Of a DNA stretch of 64,000 bases, positions 28,194 through 36,567 are shown one piece after another. Source of the DNA: Actinomycetota bacterium (GTDB lineage: Bacteria; Actinomycetota; Acidimicrobiia; Acidimicrobiales; AC-14); assembly GCA_040754375.1 (NCBI GenBank), contig JBFMCT010000010.1, positions 22,781 through 86,780 on the forward strand, given 5' to 3'. A program made the position numbers and the translations under genes. The notes under the pieces are model-generated. The model did no database searches. It worked only from the letters and a program-made list of their open reading frames with translations, and was not told where the DNA came from. Each line of letters starts with the position of its first letter. Positions within the stretch are counted from its first letter, which is position 1.

Positions 28194-29195
28194 TCAGGCG
28201 AGCACGGAGCGGGGGACGAGGCCCTCGTCGGCCAACCAGGCGGCTGTGCGGGCCAGGGTCTCGGCTGCCGGACGGTAGCGCAGCCCCAGTTCGCGTTCGG
28301 CCCGCGACCCGTCGTAGCGGTGGCCGTGGAGCAGGGCGCGCAGCGACTCCCGGCAGACCAGCGGTGTGCGGTCCCGGGCCCGGGCCACTCCCTCGACCCC
28401 GGCCACCGCCACCTTGAGGGCGGCTGCCGGCACGAGGCGGGGAGGACGCACCCCGGGGGCCACCGCGGCCATGGCCGCCAGCAGTTCGTCACCGTCCAGC
28501 GAGCAGGCGTTGAGCAGGTAGCGCCTCCCCGCCACCCCGCGAGCCTCGGCCAGCAGGTGGCCCCGGGCGCAGTCGTCCACGTCGACCAGGCTGACGGTCG
28601 TCTCCACCCAGAACCGCAGCCGGCCCCGCAGGAAGGCCACCAGCACCTGGCCCGTACCCGTCGTCCGGCCCGGGCCCTGCACCGACGACGGGTTGACGTA
28701 GACGACGTCCACCCCCAGGGCCGCGGCCTCCCGGCGGACGGCCTGCTCGGCGTCCCACTTCGAGCGCTCGTACTCGGACAAGAACGTCCCCCGGTGCGCC
28801 GACTCCTCGTGGCCCAGGGCGCCGGTGGCCTCGCCGATGGTGACGGCCGACGACGTGTAGACCACTCGGCCCACCCCGGCGCGGGCCGCCGCAGCCACGC
28901 AGTTCACCGACCCGGCCATGTTCGTGTGGTGCATGGGCGACGGGTCGCGCAGGCAGAACTTGTTGACCCCGGCCACGTGGTAGACGGCGCCGCACCCCTG
29001 CATGGCCCGCTCCAGCGACGTCCCGTCGAGCACGTCACCCCGCACGGGCTCGGCCCCCGCGGCCACCAGTGCGGCCGCGGCCTGGTCCGAACGAGCCAGG
29101 CCTCTCACCTGCCGCCCGTCGGCCACCAGGTGACGGACCACGGCCGCTCCCACGATCCCGGTGCCTCCCGTGACCAGGACAGGGGGGCCGGGCAT
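28194..29195 (-). CDS. NAD-dependent epimerase/dehydratase family protein
   Basis: 333 residues with the extended short-chain dehydrogenase pattern: VLVTGGTGIVGAAVVRHLVA (TGxxGxxG), YTSSAVTIGEATGA, YERSKWDAEQ (catalytic YxxxK), VYVNPSSVQGPGRTTGTGQV. Resembles dihydroflavonol-reductase/HpnA-like members. Substrate unknown. ATG 29195; convergent with the lipoprotein gene. Confidence 0.85.
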   Translation of the reverse strand: MPGPPVLVTGGTGIVGAAVVRHLVADGRQVRGLARSDQAAAALVAAGAEPVRGDVLDGTSLERAMQGCGAVYHVAGVNKFCLRDPSPMHHTNMAGSVNCVAAAARAGVGRVVYTSSAVTIGEATGALGHEESAHRGTFLSEYERSKWDAEQAVRREAAALGVDVVYVNPSSVQGPGRTTGTGQVLVAFLRGRLRFWVETTVSLVDVDDCARGHLLAEARGVAGRRYLLNACSLDGDELLAAMAAVAPGVRPPRLVPAAALKVAVAGVEGVARARDRTPLVCRESLRALLHGHRYDGSRAERELGLRYRPAAETLARTAAWLADEGLVPRSVLA

Positions 29196-29266
29196 GGCCG
29201 AGCACGCTACCGCCGCACCCCGCCGCTACCGTGGCGGCCCACCTGGCCTGCGGCCCGGCCCGGCCG

Positions 29267-30055
29267 TCAGGTACGGGGCGATGAACCGCTGGCGGTGGCG
29301 CCGGGGTAGGGGCCGAGCAGGGGGGGAAGGTCGGCCAGTGCTCCGACGTGGGGGTGGTCGACGGCCCCGCAGAACCCGTGGGGGTCGACGTGTACCGGCT
29401 GCAGGCCGGCGTTGCGGGCCCCTTTGACGTCGAAGTGCACGGTGTCGCCCACGTAAAGGCACCGTTCGGCCGCGATCTCGAGGGCCTCGAGTGCGTACCC
29501 GAAGATGCGGGGGTCGGGTTTGGCCACCCCCACCCGGTGGGAGTCGACCACGATGGCCACCTGGGCGGACTGGCCGTCGACCGCGCAGATCTGGCGGGTC
29601 TCGAGCTGTTCCTCCATGTCGCCTCCGGCGTTGGAGACGACGGCCAGCGGGTAGCCGGCGGCCTGGAGGGCCAGAAGGGCCCCCACTGCCCCCGGCGCGG
29701 CCACCCAGGGCGTGGCCAGGTAGACGTCGCGCAGGCGGGGCCGCACGGCGTCGACGTGTTCGTCGCCCACCCCGAAGTAGGTCGCCATGGTGGCGTCCAG
29801 CCCGGTCCAGTCGGGCTCGTCGAACGTGTCGACGCCCTCCATGATGCGGTCGACCTCGCCCATCAGGCGGTAGTGGTTGCGGTTGCAGGTCGCGTCGTCG
29901 GGCACGTCAGCCACGTAGGGGCCGACGGCCGCCCGGATGGCCTCCTGGTCGGGCAGCAGCAGCACCCCCCCGGCGTCGAGCACCACAGCCTCGATGGGCC
30001 CGGTCCATTGCTGTCGTGCCTCGTCACCCACGAATGACCATTGTCGCCCAGCCAC
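29267..30055 (-). CDS. HAD-superfamily hydrolase
   Basis: 262 residues. Motif I VVLDAGGVLLLPD (nucleophile Asp, second Asp replaced by Gly as in a subset of HAD-IA proteins), motif II LAVVSNAGGD, motif III Lys in VGVAKPDPRIF, motif IV CLYVGDTVHFDVKGARNAG. A phosphatase or dehalogenase-like enzyme; substrate unknown. GTG 30055; transcribed with the downstream epimerase-like gene after a 71-bp gap. Confidence 0.85.
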   Translation of the reverse strand: MAGRQWSFVGDEARQQWTGPIEAVVLDAGGVLLLPDQEAIRAAVGPYVADVPDDATCNRNHYRLMGEVDRIMEGVDTFDEPDWTGLDATMATYFGVGDEHVDAVRPRLRDVYLATPWVAAPGAVGALLALQAAGYPLAVVSNAGGDMEEQLETRQICAVDGQSAQVAIVVDSHRVGVAKPDPRIFGYALEALEIAAERCLYVGDTVHFDVKGARNAGLQPVHVDPHGFCGAVDHPHVGALADLPPLLGPYPGATASGSSPRT

Positions 30056-32041
30056 CTACCGGACCTGGATACGGAGGGGGACGAGGGCCACCGGCCGGCC
30101 CGGTTCAGCGACCACGATCGCCGCGGACCACGTTCCCGCCATGATGAACTTCATGTCGACGTCGTAGCGCCCGCCGGAGGCCTCCCGAGCCATGGCACTC
30201 ACCCCCGGGTGCTCCATCTCGGGCATGTCGGCCGCGAAGCAGACCTGGGCCCCGGTCACGGGCCGGCCGTCGCGGCGCACGGCCAGGCGGAAGGTCGTGC
30301 CCTCCAGGCGGGGCGGGTCGGGCTCGGAGTCGACGGTGGCCGAGTACGCCGGGTCGGTCTCGCCTTCGGGGCAGGGGGCCCCGCTGCCCGCTCCCGAACG
30401 GCGGGTGTTGACCTCCATGGGCACTTCGACGGCGTCCGAGCCCGACTCGACCACGACGGTGACGGTCCAGATGCCGGCGATCGACAGGTCCCGCCCCGAT
30501 CCTCGCCACCGCTGGTCGGCTGAGGCCTCGAGGTCGACAGCCGTGGGCGTCAGGTCGGGGTTGTCCTTGAGCTGGAAGCGCAGCGAGACCCGGTCGGCGC
30601 CCGCCGCCCGGCCGGTGTCGTAGTCGTCCACCTTTGCCTCGTAGCGGTTGAGCCCAGGCTGGCCGGGGGTGACCACCAGTTGGACACGGACCGTCGTGGC
30701 GAAGTCGCTCCCGGTCACGCTGATGGGAGCGGCGGCCGCGGCGGCCTCCTTCGATGCCGCGGCCACCAGGACCGACGGGGGGAAGCCGGCCATGACCGCG
30801 GTGGCGGCCAGCAGGGTGGCCCCCAACCCCACCTCGAGCCTCACGACCCGCCGGAAGCCGCCGGCGCCCCCCCCGGCAGCCGCCGGGACGTGGCGGAACC
30901 GCGCCCGTGCCCCCAGGGCCACGAGTACGGCGAAGAGGCCGAGCTTGACCAGCAGGGCCAAGCCGAAGTCGGTGTTGACCAGCCGGTCCCACGCCCCCAC
31001 CTGGTTGAGGGCACGGGCCGTCCCCGAGACCACCACGAGGGCCAGGGCCCAGGCGGCCACCGTGGAGAAGCGGCGGGCCAGGCCCCGGCCCCGGCCCGGG
31101 TCGCCCCGGCGCATGGCGGCCAGGAGCCAGACGAGCCCGCCCACCCACACGCCCACCGACACCATGTGCGACCACTGGGCCCCGACCGTGAACCACCGGG
31201 CCGACGAGGCGTCGGCGTGGCCCGCCAGGGCACGGGCCAGCATCGCCGCGGCCGCCCCCACACCCACGGCCACCAGCGGTGCCCGGTCGCGGCGTACGGC
31301 GGACCACGCCACGGCCGCCCCCGCGGCCAGCACGGCTACCGCCTGCACAGTCAGCTTGTGGCCGGTGGCCGACGAGAGCAAGTTGCCCAGGCTGGTCTCG
31401 GCCGACGCCCGCTGGTCGGCGACGGACAGCCCCACGCCCACAACGGCCGCGAGCCACGAAGCGGCCAGGGAGCGCCGGGGCAGGGAAGCAACGTCGGCCG
31501 CGACAGCCACCCCCACCACCGCCGCCCCCAGCATCAGCACCACGCCCGCGTAGAAGAGCCACCGGCCGGCCACACCGACGGGGGTGGGCGCGGGGGTATC
31601 CATCAGGACCACTCCGGCTTCGCCCGGCAGGGGGGCGGGCACTCCCACGCCGAACCCGACCGAGCCCGCCGTCGTGTGCCCGTCGATGGACGAGGTCGTC
31701 CGCCACGTGACCGTGTAGGCGCCCTGGTCGAGGCCCTCGAGCGTCACTCGCAACTGGTAGGGCTGGTCGGGAACGGGCTCGGGCTTGCCGGCCCGCACCT
31801 CCTTGCCCGACGAGTCGAGCACCCGCACGGTGGTCAGGGCGAAGTCGGGTCTCTCGGTGAAGGCCAGGACCACCGAGCCCGGCGCCTCGGCCAGGCTCTC
31901 GCCGTCGGCCGGGTTGGAGGCCGCCAGCAGGGCGTGCCCCGACGCCGGGGCGCTGGCCAGTGCCATCCACAGGGCGGTCAGCAGCACGGCTGCCAGCGCG
32001 GCCGGCCCCCGCCCTCGGGGCCACCCCGCCCGGGCGGTCAC
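30056..32041 (-). CDS. CopC-CopD fusion with a C-terminal YtkA-like domain
   Basis: 661 residues. After a signal peptide (LAAVLLTALWMALASAPASG), the CopC domain starts HALLAASNPADGESLAEAPG, with SSIDGHTTAGSVGF, so the conserved His residues for copper are present. The CopD domain spans about eight membrane helices (LFYAGVVLMLGAAVVGVAVA, WSHMVSVGVWVGGLVWLLAA, VVSGTARALNQVGAWDRL). The C-terminal region has VCFAADMPEMEHPGVSAMAR and YDVDMKFIMAGTWSAAIVVA, a YtkA/FixH-like pattern. Likely copper handling in the envelope. GTG 32041 overlaps the upstream stop (GTGA). Confidence 0.88.
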   Translation of the reverse strand: MTARAGWPRGRGPAALAAVLLTALWMALASAPASGHALLAASNPADGESLAEAPGSVVLAFTERPDFALTTVRVLDSSGKEVRAGKPEPVPDQPYQLRVTLEGLDQGAYTVTWRTTSSIDGHTTAGSVGFGVGVPAPLPGEAGVVLMDTPAPTPVGVAGRWLFYAGVVLMLGAAVVGVAVAADVASLPRRSLAASWLAAVVGVGLSVADQRASAETSLGNLLSSATGHKLTVQAVAVLAAGAAVAWSAVRRDRAPLVAVGVGAAAAMLARALAGHADASSARWFTVGAQWSHMVSVGVWVGGLVWLLAAMRRGDPGRGRGLARRFSTVAAWALALVVVSGTARALNQVGAWDRLVNTDFGLALLVKLGLFAVLVALGARARFRHVPAAAGGGAGGFRRVVRLEVGLGATLLAATAVMAGFPPSVLVAAASKEAAAAAAPISVTGSDFATTVRVQLVVTPGQPGLNRYEAKVDDYDTGRAAGADRVSLRFQLKDNPDLTPTAVDLEASADQRWRGSGRDLSIAGIWTVTVVVESGSDAVEVPMEVNTRRSGAGSGAPCPEGETDPAYSATVDSEPDPPRLEGTTFRLAVRRDGRPVTGAQVCFAADMPEMEHPGVSAMAREASGGRYDVDMKFIMAGTWSAAIVVAEPGRPVALVPLRIQVR

Positions 32042-32811
32042 GGTGTACGAGATCGCGCCGCGCCCGTGGCCCCCGCCCCGCGGCTGGCATCGTTGCCGGC
32101 CGCCGGACGGCCAGGCGGGGCCGTGCGAGAACGGCGGGCGGAGACAAGGGCGGCGCCGGCCGCCAACGCCCCCAGGCCGCCCAGGGCCAGGCCCGCGACA
32201 GCCAGGGCACGGGCACTGCGTACGCGATCGTCGGCGGCCGCCAGGGCAGCCTCGACCTCGTCGGCCCGGGCTTCCAGCCGCGGGACCTCGCGGTCGATCC
32301 GTGTCGCGATCTGGCCCGTCGAGGGGTCCCGGGCCGGGAAGTGGGTCTCGGTGGCGTCCACCACGTCGTCGAAGGTCGTGCTCGAGGAGGTGAACGACTC
32401 GTCGACGCTCTGGCCCCGGATGGTGCCGGTGAAGCGGAACGTGTAGCTCCCCGGCCGGGTGGGCGTCAGCCACGCCCGGTAGTCACCAGGCGTGCCCGAG
32501 GAGGTGCCGAAGTTGGGGACCATCGGCATGGTCACGCGGTCCTCGCCCTTGACCACCTCGACGTTGAGCGTGCCCGCCACGTCGGTAACCGCGGCCCCGC
32601 TGCCGGCCTCGGTGATCCGCACCTGCACGCTGTTGAGCAGGCCCGTGTAGGCCGGCTCCTGGCCCCAGCCCACCACCAACACGAAACCGCCCACCGCCTG
32701 CTGCTCGTGGGCGGCCACGGGGGCAGCCCCGACGGCGGCCCCCGCGGCCCCCAAACCCAGTGCCAGCGCAACCAGCGCGGCGCGACCCACCACTCGGTCA
32801 ACCCTTCTCAT
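32038..32811 (-). CDS. exported membrane-anchored protein, copper-operon partner
   Basis: 257 residues. Signal peptide RAALVALALGLGAAGAAVGA to AAHEQQ; a beta-sandwich-like body (GGFVLVVGWGQEPAYTGLLN, GDYRAWLTPTRPGSYTFRFT); a coiled-coil (EARADEVEAALAAADDRV); a C-terminal membrane helix (ALAVAGLALGGLGALAAGAA) and a basic tail. Starts ATG 32811; overlaps the CopCD gene by 4 bp, so they share an operon. Mature N-terminus His-Glu is metal-ligand-like, but this is inference. No named family recognised. Confidence 0.68.
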   Translation of the reverse strand: MRRVDRVVGRAALVALALGLGAAGAAVGAAPVAAHEQQAVGGFVLVVGWGQEPAYTGLLNSVQVRITEAGSGAAVTDVAGTLNVEVVKGEDRVTMPMVPNFGTSSGTPGDYRAWLTPTRPGSYTFRFTGTIRGQSVDESFTSSSTTFDDVVDATETHFPARDPSTGQIATRIDREVPRLEARADEVEAALAAADDRVRSARALAVAGLALGGLGALAAGAALVSARRSRTAPPGRPAAGNDASRGAGATGAARSRTP

Positions 32812-32926
32812 GACACCCGGACGCCGACATCGTAGGCTGCTATCCACTTGCACATACTCGCGTTGCCGTAAGTTCATCTCATCGTTAGGATCGATCAACC
32901 TGTAAGGCTCGGGAAAGGGAACTGAC

Positions 32927-33496
32927 TTGAAGCTGACACGTACGCGCGCGGTGGTGGGGATGCTCGCCGCAGTCGCGATTGCCGTACCCGCATCGTTTGC
33001 CTGGGCCTGCGTGGCCCCCGTCTCCATGACCATCGTCGGCAACCCGTCGGTGCAGCCAGGCGGCACTGTCACCGTGTTGCTGCGGGAGTACGCCCAGGGG
33101 GCACCGATCGAGGTGCGCCTCAACTCGCCCACGGGCCAGCTCCTGGCCACCCACCCGGCGCCCACCACCACCATGACCAGCTCGCACACCCTCGAGGTGC
33201 CCATCCCCGAGACCCTCCAGCTCGGCACCCACTTCCTGGTCTCGGTGCAGAACTACCACCACATGAACTCCGGCAACATCGGCCGGGCCACGATCTACGT
33301 GGGCACCCAGCCGCCTCTGCCCGCCGGCCCGGAGGCCCGCCCGTCGGCCCTCGAGGTCGGGTCCGGCCCCAGCGCGGCCACCCTCATCCTGGTCGGTCTC
33401 GGTGTGGCTGGCGCCATGCTGCTGCTGGCCGGTGTGTACACCGTCATCGCCGGTGGCAAGGGCCCCGAGCCCAAGCCCGAGCCGGTCAAGAAGTAG
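32927..33496 (+). CDS. exported protein with C-terminal membrane anchor, unknown
   Basis: 189 residues. TTG 32927 with GAAAGGGA upstream. Signal peptide (RAVVGMLAAVAIAVPASFAW, Cys near 28), a small beta domain (TIVGNPSVQPGGTVTVLLRE, THFLVSVQNYHHMNSGNIGR), a linker and a membrane helix (ATLILVGLGVAGAMLLLAGV) with a Lys/Pro-rich tail. The tandem His-His-Met (YHHMNS) could bind metal. Divergent from the copper operon by 115 bp and followed by the propeller gene. Confidence 0.65.
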   Translation: MKLTRTRAVVGMLAAVAIAVPASFAWACVAPVSMTIVGNPSVQPGGTVTVLLREYAQGAPIEVRLNSPTGQLLATHPAPTTTMTSSHTLEVPIPETLQLGTHFLVSVQNYHHMNSGNIGRATIYVGTQPPLPAGPEARPSALEVGSGPSAATLILVGLGVAGAMLLLAGVYTVIAGGKGPEPKPEPVKK

Positions 33497-33526
33497 CCGA
33501 CGGCCCCAAGCGACTCAGGAGACGAG

Positions 33527-35239
33527 ATGAGAACTCGCAAGCTTTTCCGAGGCGCGCTGGCCGTCGTGGCCGGAGCCATGGTGGCGTCGACCACCGGCCC
33601 GGCCACCGCCCAGACCGCCATGACCTACCCCAAGGTCACGTTCGCCCAGCAGGACCAGCAGGTCGACCAGGTCCTGTCGGCCGTCAACATGACCCGCGAC
33701 GCCGAGGCCCCGGCCCGGGGCTTCACCGGCCCCTCGGCCATGGCCGTCGACCCCAACAACCCCCGGGTCGTCGTGGCCGCCACTGCCGACCTGCGCAGCC
33801 GCATCTGCTACATGACGGTCTCGCGTGACGCCGGCCGCACGTGGAACTTCTCCAACGAGCTGCCCGGCTCGGAGGCCTACCCCTTCTGCACGAACCTCAC
33901 TGCGGGCGTGCCCACGGTGCAGGTGAAGTTCGGGAGCAACGGGGTCATCTACTACGCCCGCCAGGCCTACGGTGACGGCGAAGGCCCGCGCGAGGGCAAG
34001 TCGAGCATCCTGCTGGCCCGCACTACCGACCTGGGTAACACGTGGCAGACGACCATGGTCGAGGACAACCGGGGCAAGACGGGCGAGACGGCCCCGTCGG
34101 CCAGCGGCGTGCATGGCCTGGCCGTCGACACCTCCGGGGCCCGCGACGTGGTCCACGTCGGCTACGTGCGTTCCCACCCGGACGCGCCCGCGGGGTCACC
34201 CCTACGCCGGCCCCATGTCATGGTGGCCACCTCGACCGACGGCGGCGACACCTTCGCCGAAGGGGTCAACCTGAACGCCACCTCCCAGGTCAACTTCACG
34301 ATCGCCGGGCAGTCCGTGCCCCTGATCATGCGCACCGGCTTCGGGGCGCCGTTCATGTTCGCCCGCAACGGCACCCTGCTGGTGGTGGCCGGCCCCGAGT
34401 TCGAGCCCGGTACCGCTCCGACGGCCCCCGAGGACTCCGGTTCGGGAGGCGCCTCCGGTTCGTGGTTCCACTTCGCCCTGCCCCAGCTCATCGCCCGCTC
34501 CACCGACCAAGGCCAGACGTTCACGATCAACACCCTGAGCCCGCCCCGCTACGACGGCACGGGGGCCATGACCGGCCTGGGCTGGACGCCCCACGGCGGG
34601 CCCGAGGGCACGATCATCGCCGTGCACGCGGCCACGCCGCCCACCTCGCCGACCTCGGGAGTGGCCGATGTCGTTATGCAGCGGTCGACCGATGACGGGG
34701 TGACCTGGTCGGAGCCCCTGGCCGTGGGCGACGCCGCCCCCGACGAGTACACGACCAACTTCTACCCCAACCTGAGCGTGGCGCCCAACGGTCGGGTGGA
34801 CGTCATCTGGCAGAGCAACCGGGGCCTGGCTGACAACAAGTTCTCGGTCGAGTACACGTACTCCACCGACGGGGGCGAGACGTGGGCGCCCAACATGACC
34901 GTCAGCGACCAGCCCCTCGACTTCAACTACGGCATCAGCTTCAACTCCGACCTCCGTTACGCGCCGGGGGTGGCCTCGACCAACCAGTACGCGGTCTTCG
35001 GTTGGGCCGAGGCCCGCCAGCCCGACGAGCTGAACCAGACCCAGGACGTGTACGGCACCTCGGCGCAGTTCGCCCCCCTGCCGGCCACGTCGAACACCAC
35101 GGCCCCCATCCTGGCCGCCGCCTTCGGCGGTCTGGTCGTGGCCGGCCTCGTCCTGCTGCTGGCCATGCGCCTCCGTGGCGGGGGCGGGGGGTCGCCCCAG
35201 CCGGCAGCCGCCCGCCAGCAGGCGACCGCCGCCGGCTAG
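33527..35239 (+). CDS. secreted Asp-box (BNR) beta-propeller protein, membrane-anchored
   Basis: 570 residues. Signal peptide (FRGALAVVAGAMVASTTGPA). At least six Asp-box motifs S/T-x-D-x-G-x-T-W/F: SRDAGRTW, TTDLGNTW, STDGGDTF, STDQGQTF, STDDGVTW, STDGGETW, marking a sialidase-type propeller. A C-terminal helix (PILAAAFGGLVVAGLVLLLA) anchors it. The catalytic Arg triad of true sialidases was not identified, so enzymatic activity is uncertain. ATG preceded by GGAGACGAG; follows the previous gene by 30 bp; terminator after it. Confidence 0.82.
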   Translation: MRTRKLFRGALAVVAGAMVASTTGPATAQTAMTYPKVTFAQQDQQVDQVLSAVNMTRDAEAPARGFTGPSAMAVDPNNPRVVVAATADLRSRICYMTVSRDAGRTWNFSNELPGSEAYPFCTNLTAGVPTVQVKFGSNGVIYYARQAYGDGEGPREGKSSILLARTTDLGNTWQTTMVEDNRGKTGETAPSASGVHGLAVDTSGARDVVHVGYVRSHPDAPAGSPLRRPHVMVATSTDGGDTFAEGVNLNATSQVNFTIAGQSVPLIMRTGFGAPFMFARNGTLLVVAGPEFEPGTAPTAPEDSGSGGASGSWFHFALPQLIARSTDQGQTFTINTLSPPRYDGTGAMTGLGWTPHGGPEGTIIAVHAATPPTSPTSGVADVVMQRSTDDGVTWSEPLAVGDAAPDEYTTNFYPNLSVAPNGRVDVIWQSNRGLADNKFSVEYTYSTDGGETWAPNMTVSDQPLDFNYGISFNSDLRYAPGVASTNQYAVFGWAEARQPDELNQTQDVYGTSAQFAPLPATSNTTAPILAAAFGGLVVAGLVLLLAMRLRGGGGGSPQPAAARQQATAAG

Positions 35240-35257
35240 CCAGCATGCATTAGCGGT

Positions 35258-35291
35258 CAAGGGCACGCGCCAGGCGGGGCGCGTGCCCTTG
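35258..35291 (+). terminator. intrinsic-type hairpin after the propeller gene
   Basis: CAAGGGCACGCGCC (35258-35271) and GGCGCGTGCCCTTG (35278-35291): a perfect 14-bp stem with a 6-nt loop, 18 bp after the stop. There is no U-run, as usual in this genome. It separates the propeller gene from an amidase remnant on the opposite strand. Confidence 0.75.
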
Positions 35292-35302
35292 GCGCGCCGG
35301 GA

Positions 35303-35437
35303 TCAGGTCTCCAGCGCCGAACCCACGGCCACGAGCAGATGGTCGCGCCACGGCCGGGCCACCAGTCGCAGCCCGCCGGGCAGCCCGCCGACGTGGCCAC
35401 AGGGCGCTGACACGGCCGGGAAGACGATCCGGCCTCA
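35303..35437 (-). pseudogene. amidase-family C-terminal remnant
   Basis: Minus strand: RIVFPAVSAPCGHVGGLPGG, then LRLVARPWRDHLLVAVGSAL and a stop. This is the end of an amidase-signature enzyme (LPAxSVPCG-x-x-x-GLPVGLQLVG). Only about 45 codons remain, cut by the sequence upstream of 35440; the Ser-Ser-Lys catalytic region is absent. Confidence 0.7.
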
Positions 35438-35626
35438 GGGGATGGCGTTGCGGGATCCTCGGCGTCCGGGCCGTCGAGAAGTACGTCACAGCCATCTTCG
35501 ACATCGGTCCCACCTCTTGACCGGAGGCTGACGGGCGGGCATCGTGGAGGGCGGTACCAGGGCGGGCCTTCGCCGTCGGGCTCACGACGGTCTTTCGTTC
35601 ACACGACCGAAGGGCCGGAGCCTGAA
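35438..35626. other. region without a recognised gene
   Basis: Between the amidase remnant and the next ORF. It contains CCTTCGCCGTCGGGCTCACG and promoter candidates for the downstream gene; no gene was recognised. Confidence 0.4.
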
Positions 35627-36532
35627 ATGACCGCGAACCACCAACACCAACCCGACGACCGCAATGACGAGGGCTGGTCCGATGAGGCCGTCGCCCGCCT
35701 GCTGGGCACAACGGCTGACGCCCTGCTTGAGGCTGTGACCGATAGTGGCAGGGGCGTTCTCGTCCACCTGGCCGAGACCGGGGGCGACATCAACATCGGC
35801 ACGCTCGATCTCGACGGCCGCCATCCCGCCGAGGTGCTGGTGGGCACGGTGGCCCCCGAGCACTGGCTGGCCATGGGCGTGGCAACCGGCGGTCGTGCCT
35901 ACTCCCTCGACGACCCTGGTCGCGGGCGCGGGGGCACCAGCCGGCGGATCGTGAGCGTGGTCCTGGTCCATCGCCGCGGTTCGGTGGTGAGCCGGTTGCT
36001 GCTCGACGGTGAGGTCTCGAGCTCGGCGCCGGCTTACGGCGTCGTGCTCGACTGCCTACAACGGGCCCTCTGGCTCGACACCGCCGCCCCCGCCGTCCCC
36101 ACCGGTGGGCTGTTCGCCACCTACTGGCTGGAGTCGACGCTGCACCTCCTCGCCGAGCAGGGCGGCGAAGTGAGCTGGCCGGAGGTCTGCAGCCAGCACC
36201 CAGCGGCCCGCCTGCTCGACGACGACTACCGCATCGCCAGCACCGGCGAGTTGGTGGCGGCGGCCGCCGCCCTCCAGCGGGTCTGTGACTGGGAACGGTT
36301 GCGCTGGCTCGTCATCGAGGGAAGCTGGGAAGAGCGCACCCTGACCCCTACCGAGGCCGCATGGTTCGACGCCGGCTCGTTCTCGCGCTGGGTCCTCACC
36401 GAGCATCCGCCGCCCGACGTGCTCGTCGGCGAGATCCGCCACTTGGCCCCACCCCGGATCGCCCGTCAGTGCTTCACCGCCCTGAGGCGGATGGGCATAC
36501 CAACGCGTGGCGCCGGTACCCATGCGGCGTGA
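35627..36532 (+). CDS. unknown acidic protein of 301 residues
   Basis: ATG 35627. Opening MTANHQHQPDDRNDEGWSDE is polar, followed by ARLLGTTADALLEAVTDSGR and a long beta-alpha region (LVHLAETGGDINIGTLDLDG, SRRIVSVVLVHRRGSVVSRL). No recognised motif. It could be a cytoplasmic protein of the actinobacterial conserved-hypothetical type. It ends 35 bp before the glycosyltransferase gene, so the two may share an operon. Confidence 0.55.
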   Translation: MTANHQHQPDDRNDEGWSDEAVARLLGTTADALLEAVTDSGRGVLVHLAETGGDINIGTLDLDGRHPAEVLVGTVAPEHWLAMGVATGGRAYSLDDPGRGRGGTSRRIVSVVLVHRRGSVVSRLLLDGEVSSSAPAYGVVLDCLQRALWLDTAAPAVPTGGLFATYWLESTLHLLAEQGGEVSWPEVCSQHPAARLLDDDYRIASTGELVAAAAALQRVCDWERLRWLVIEGSWEERTLTPTEAAWFDAGSFSRWVLTEHPPPDVLVGEIRHLAPPRIARQCFTALRRMGIPTRGAGTHAA

Positions 36533-36567
36533 GACCGGTAGCTTGGCCGGGGGAGGGCACGACGACG

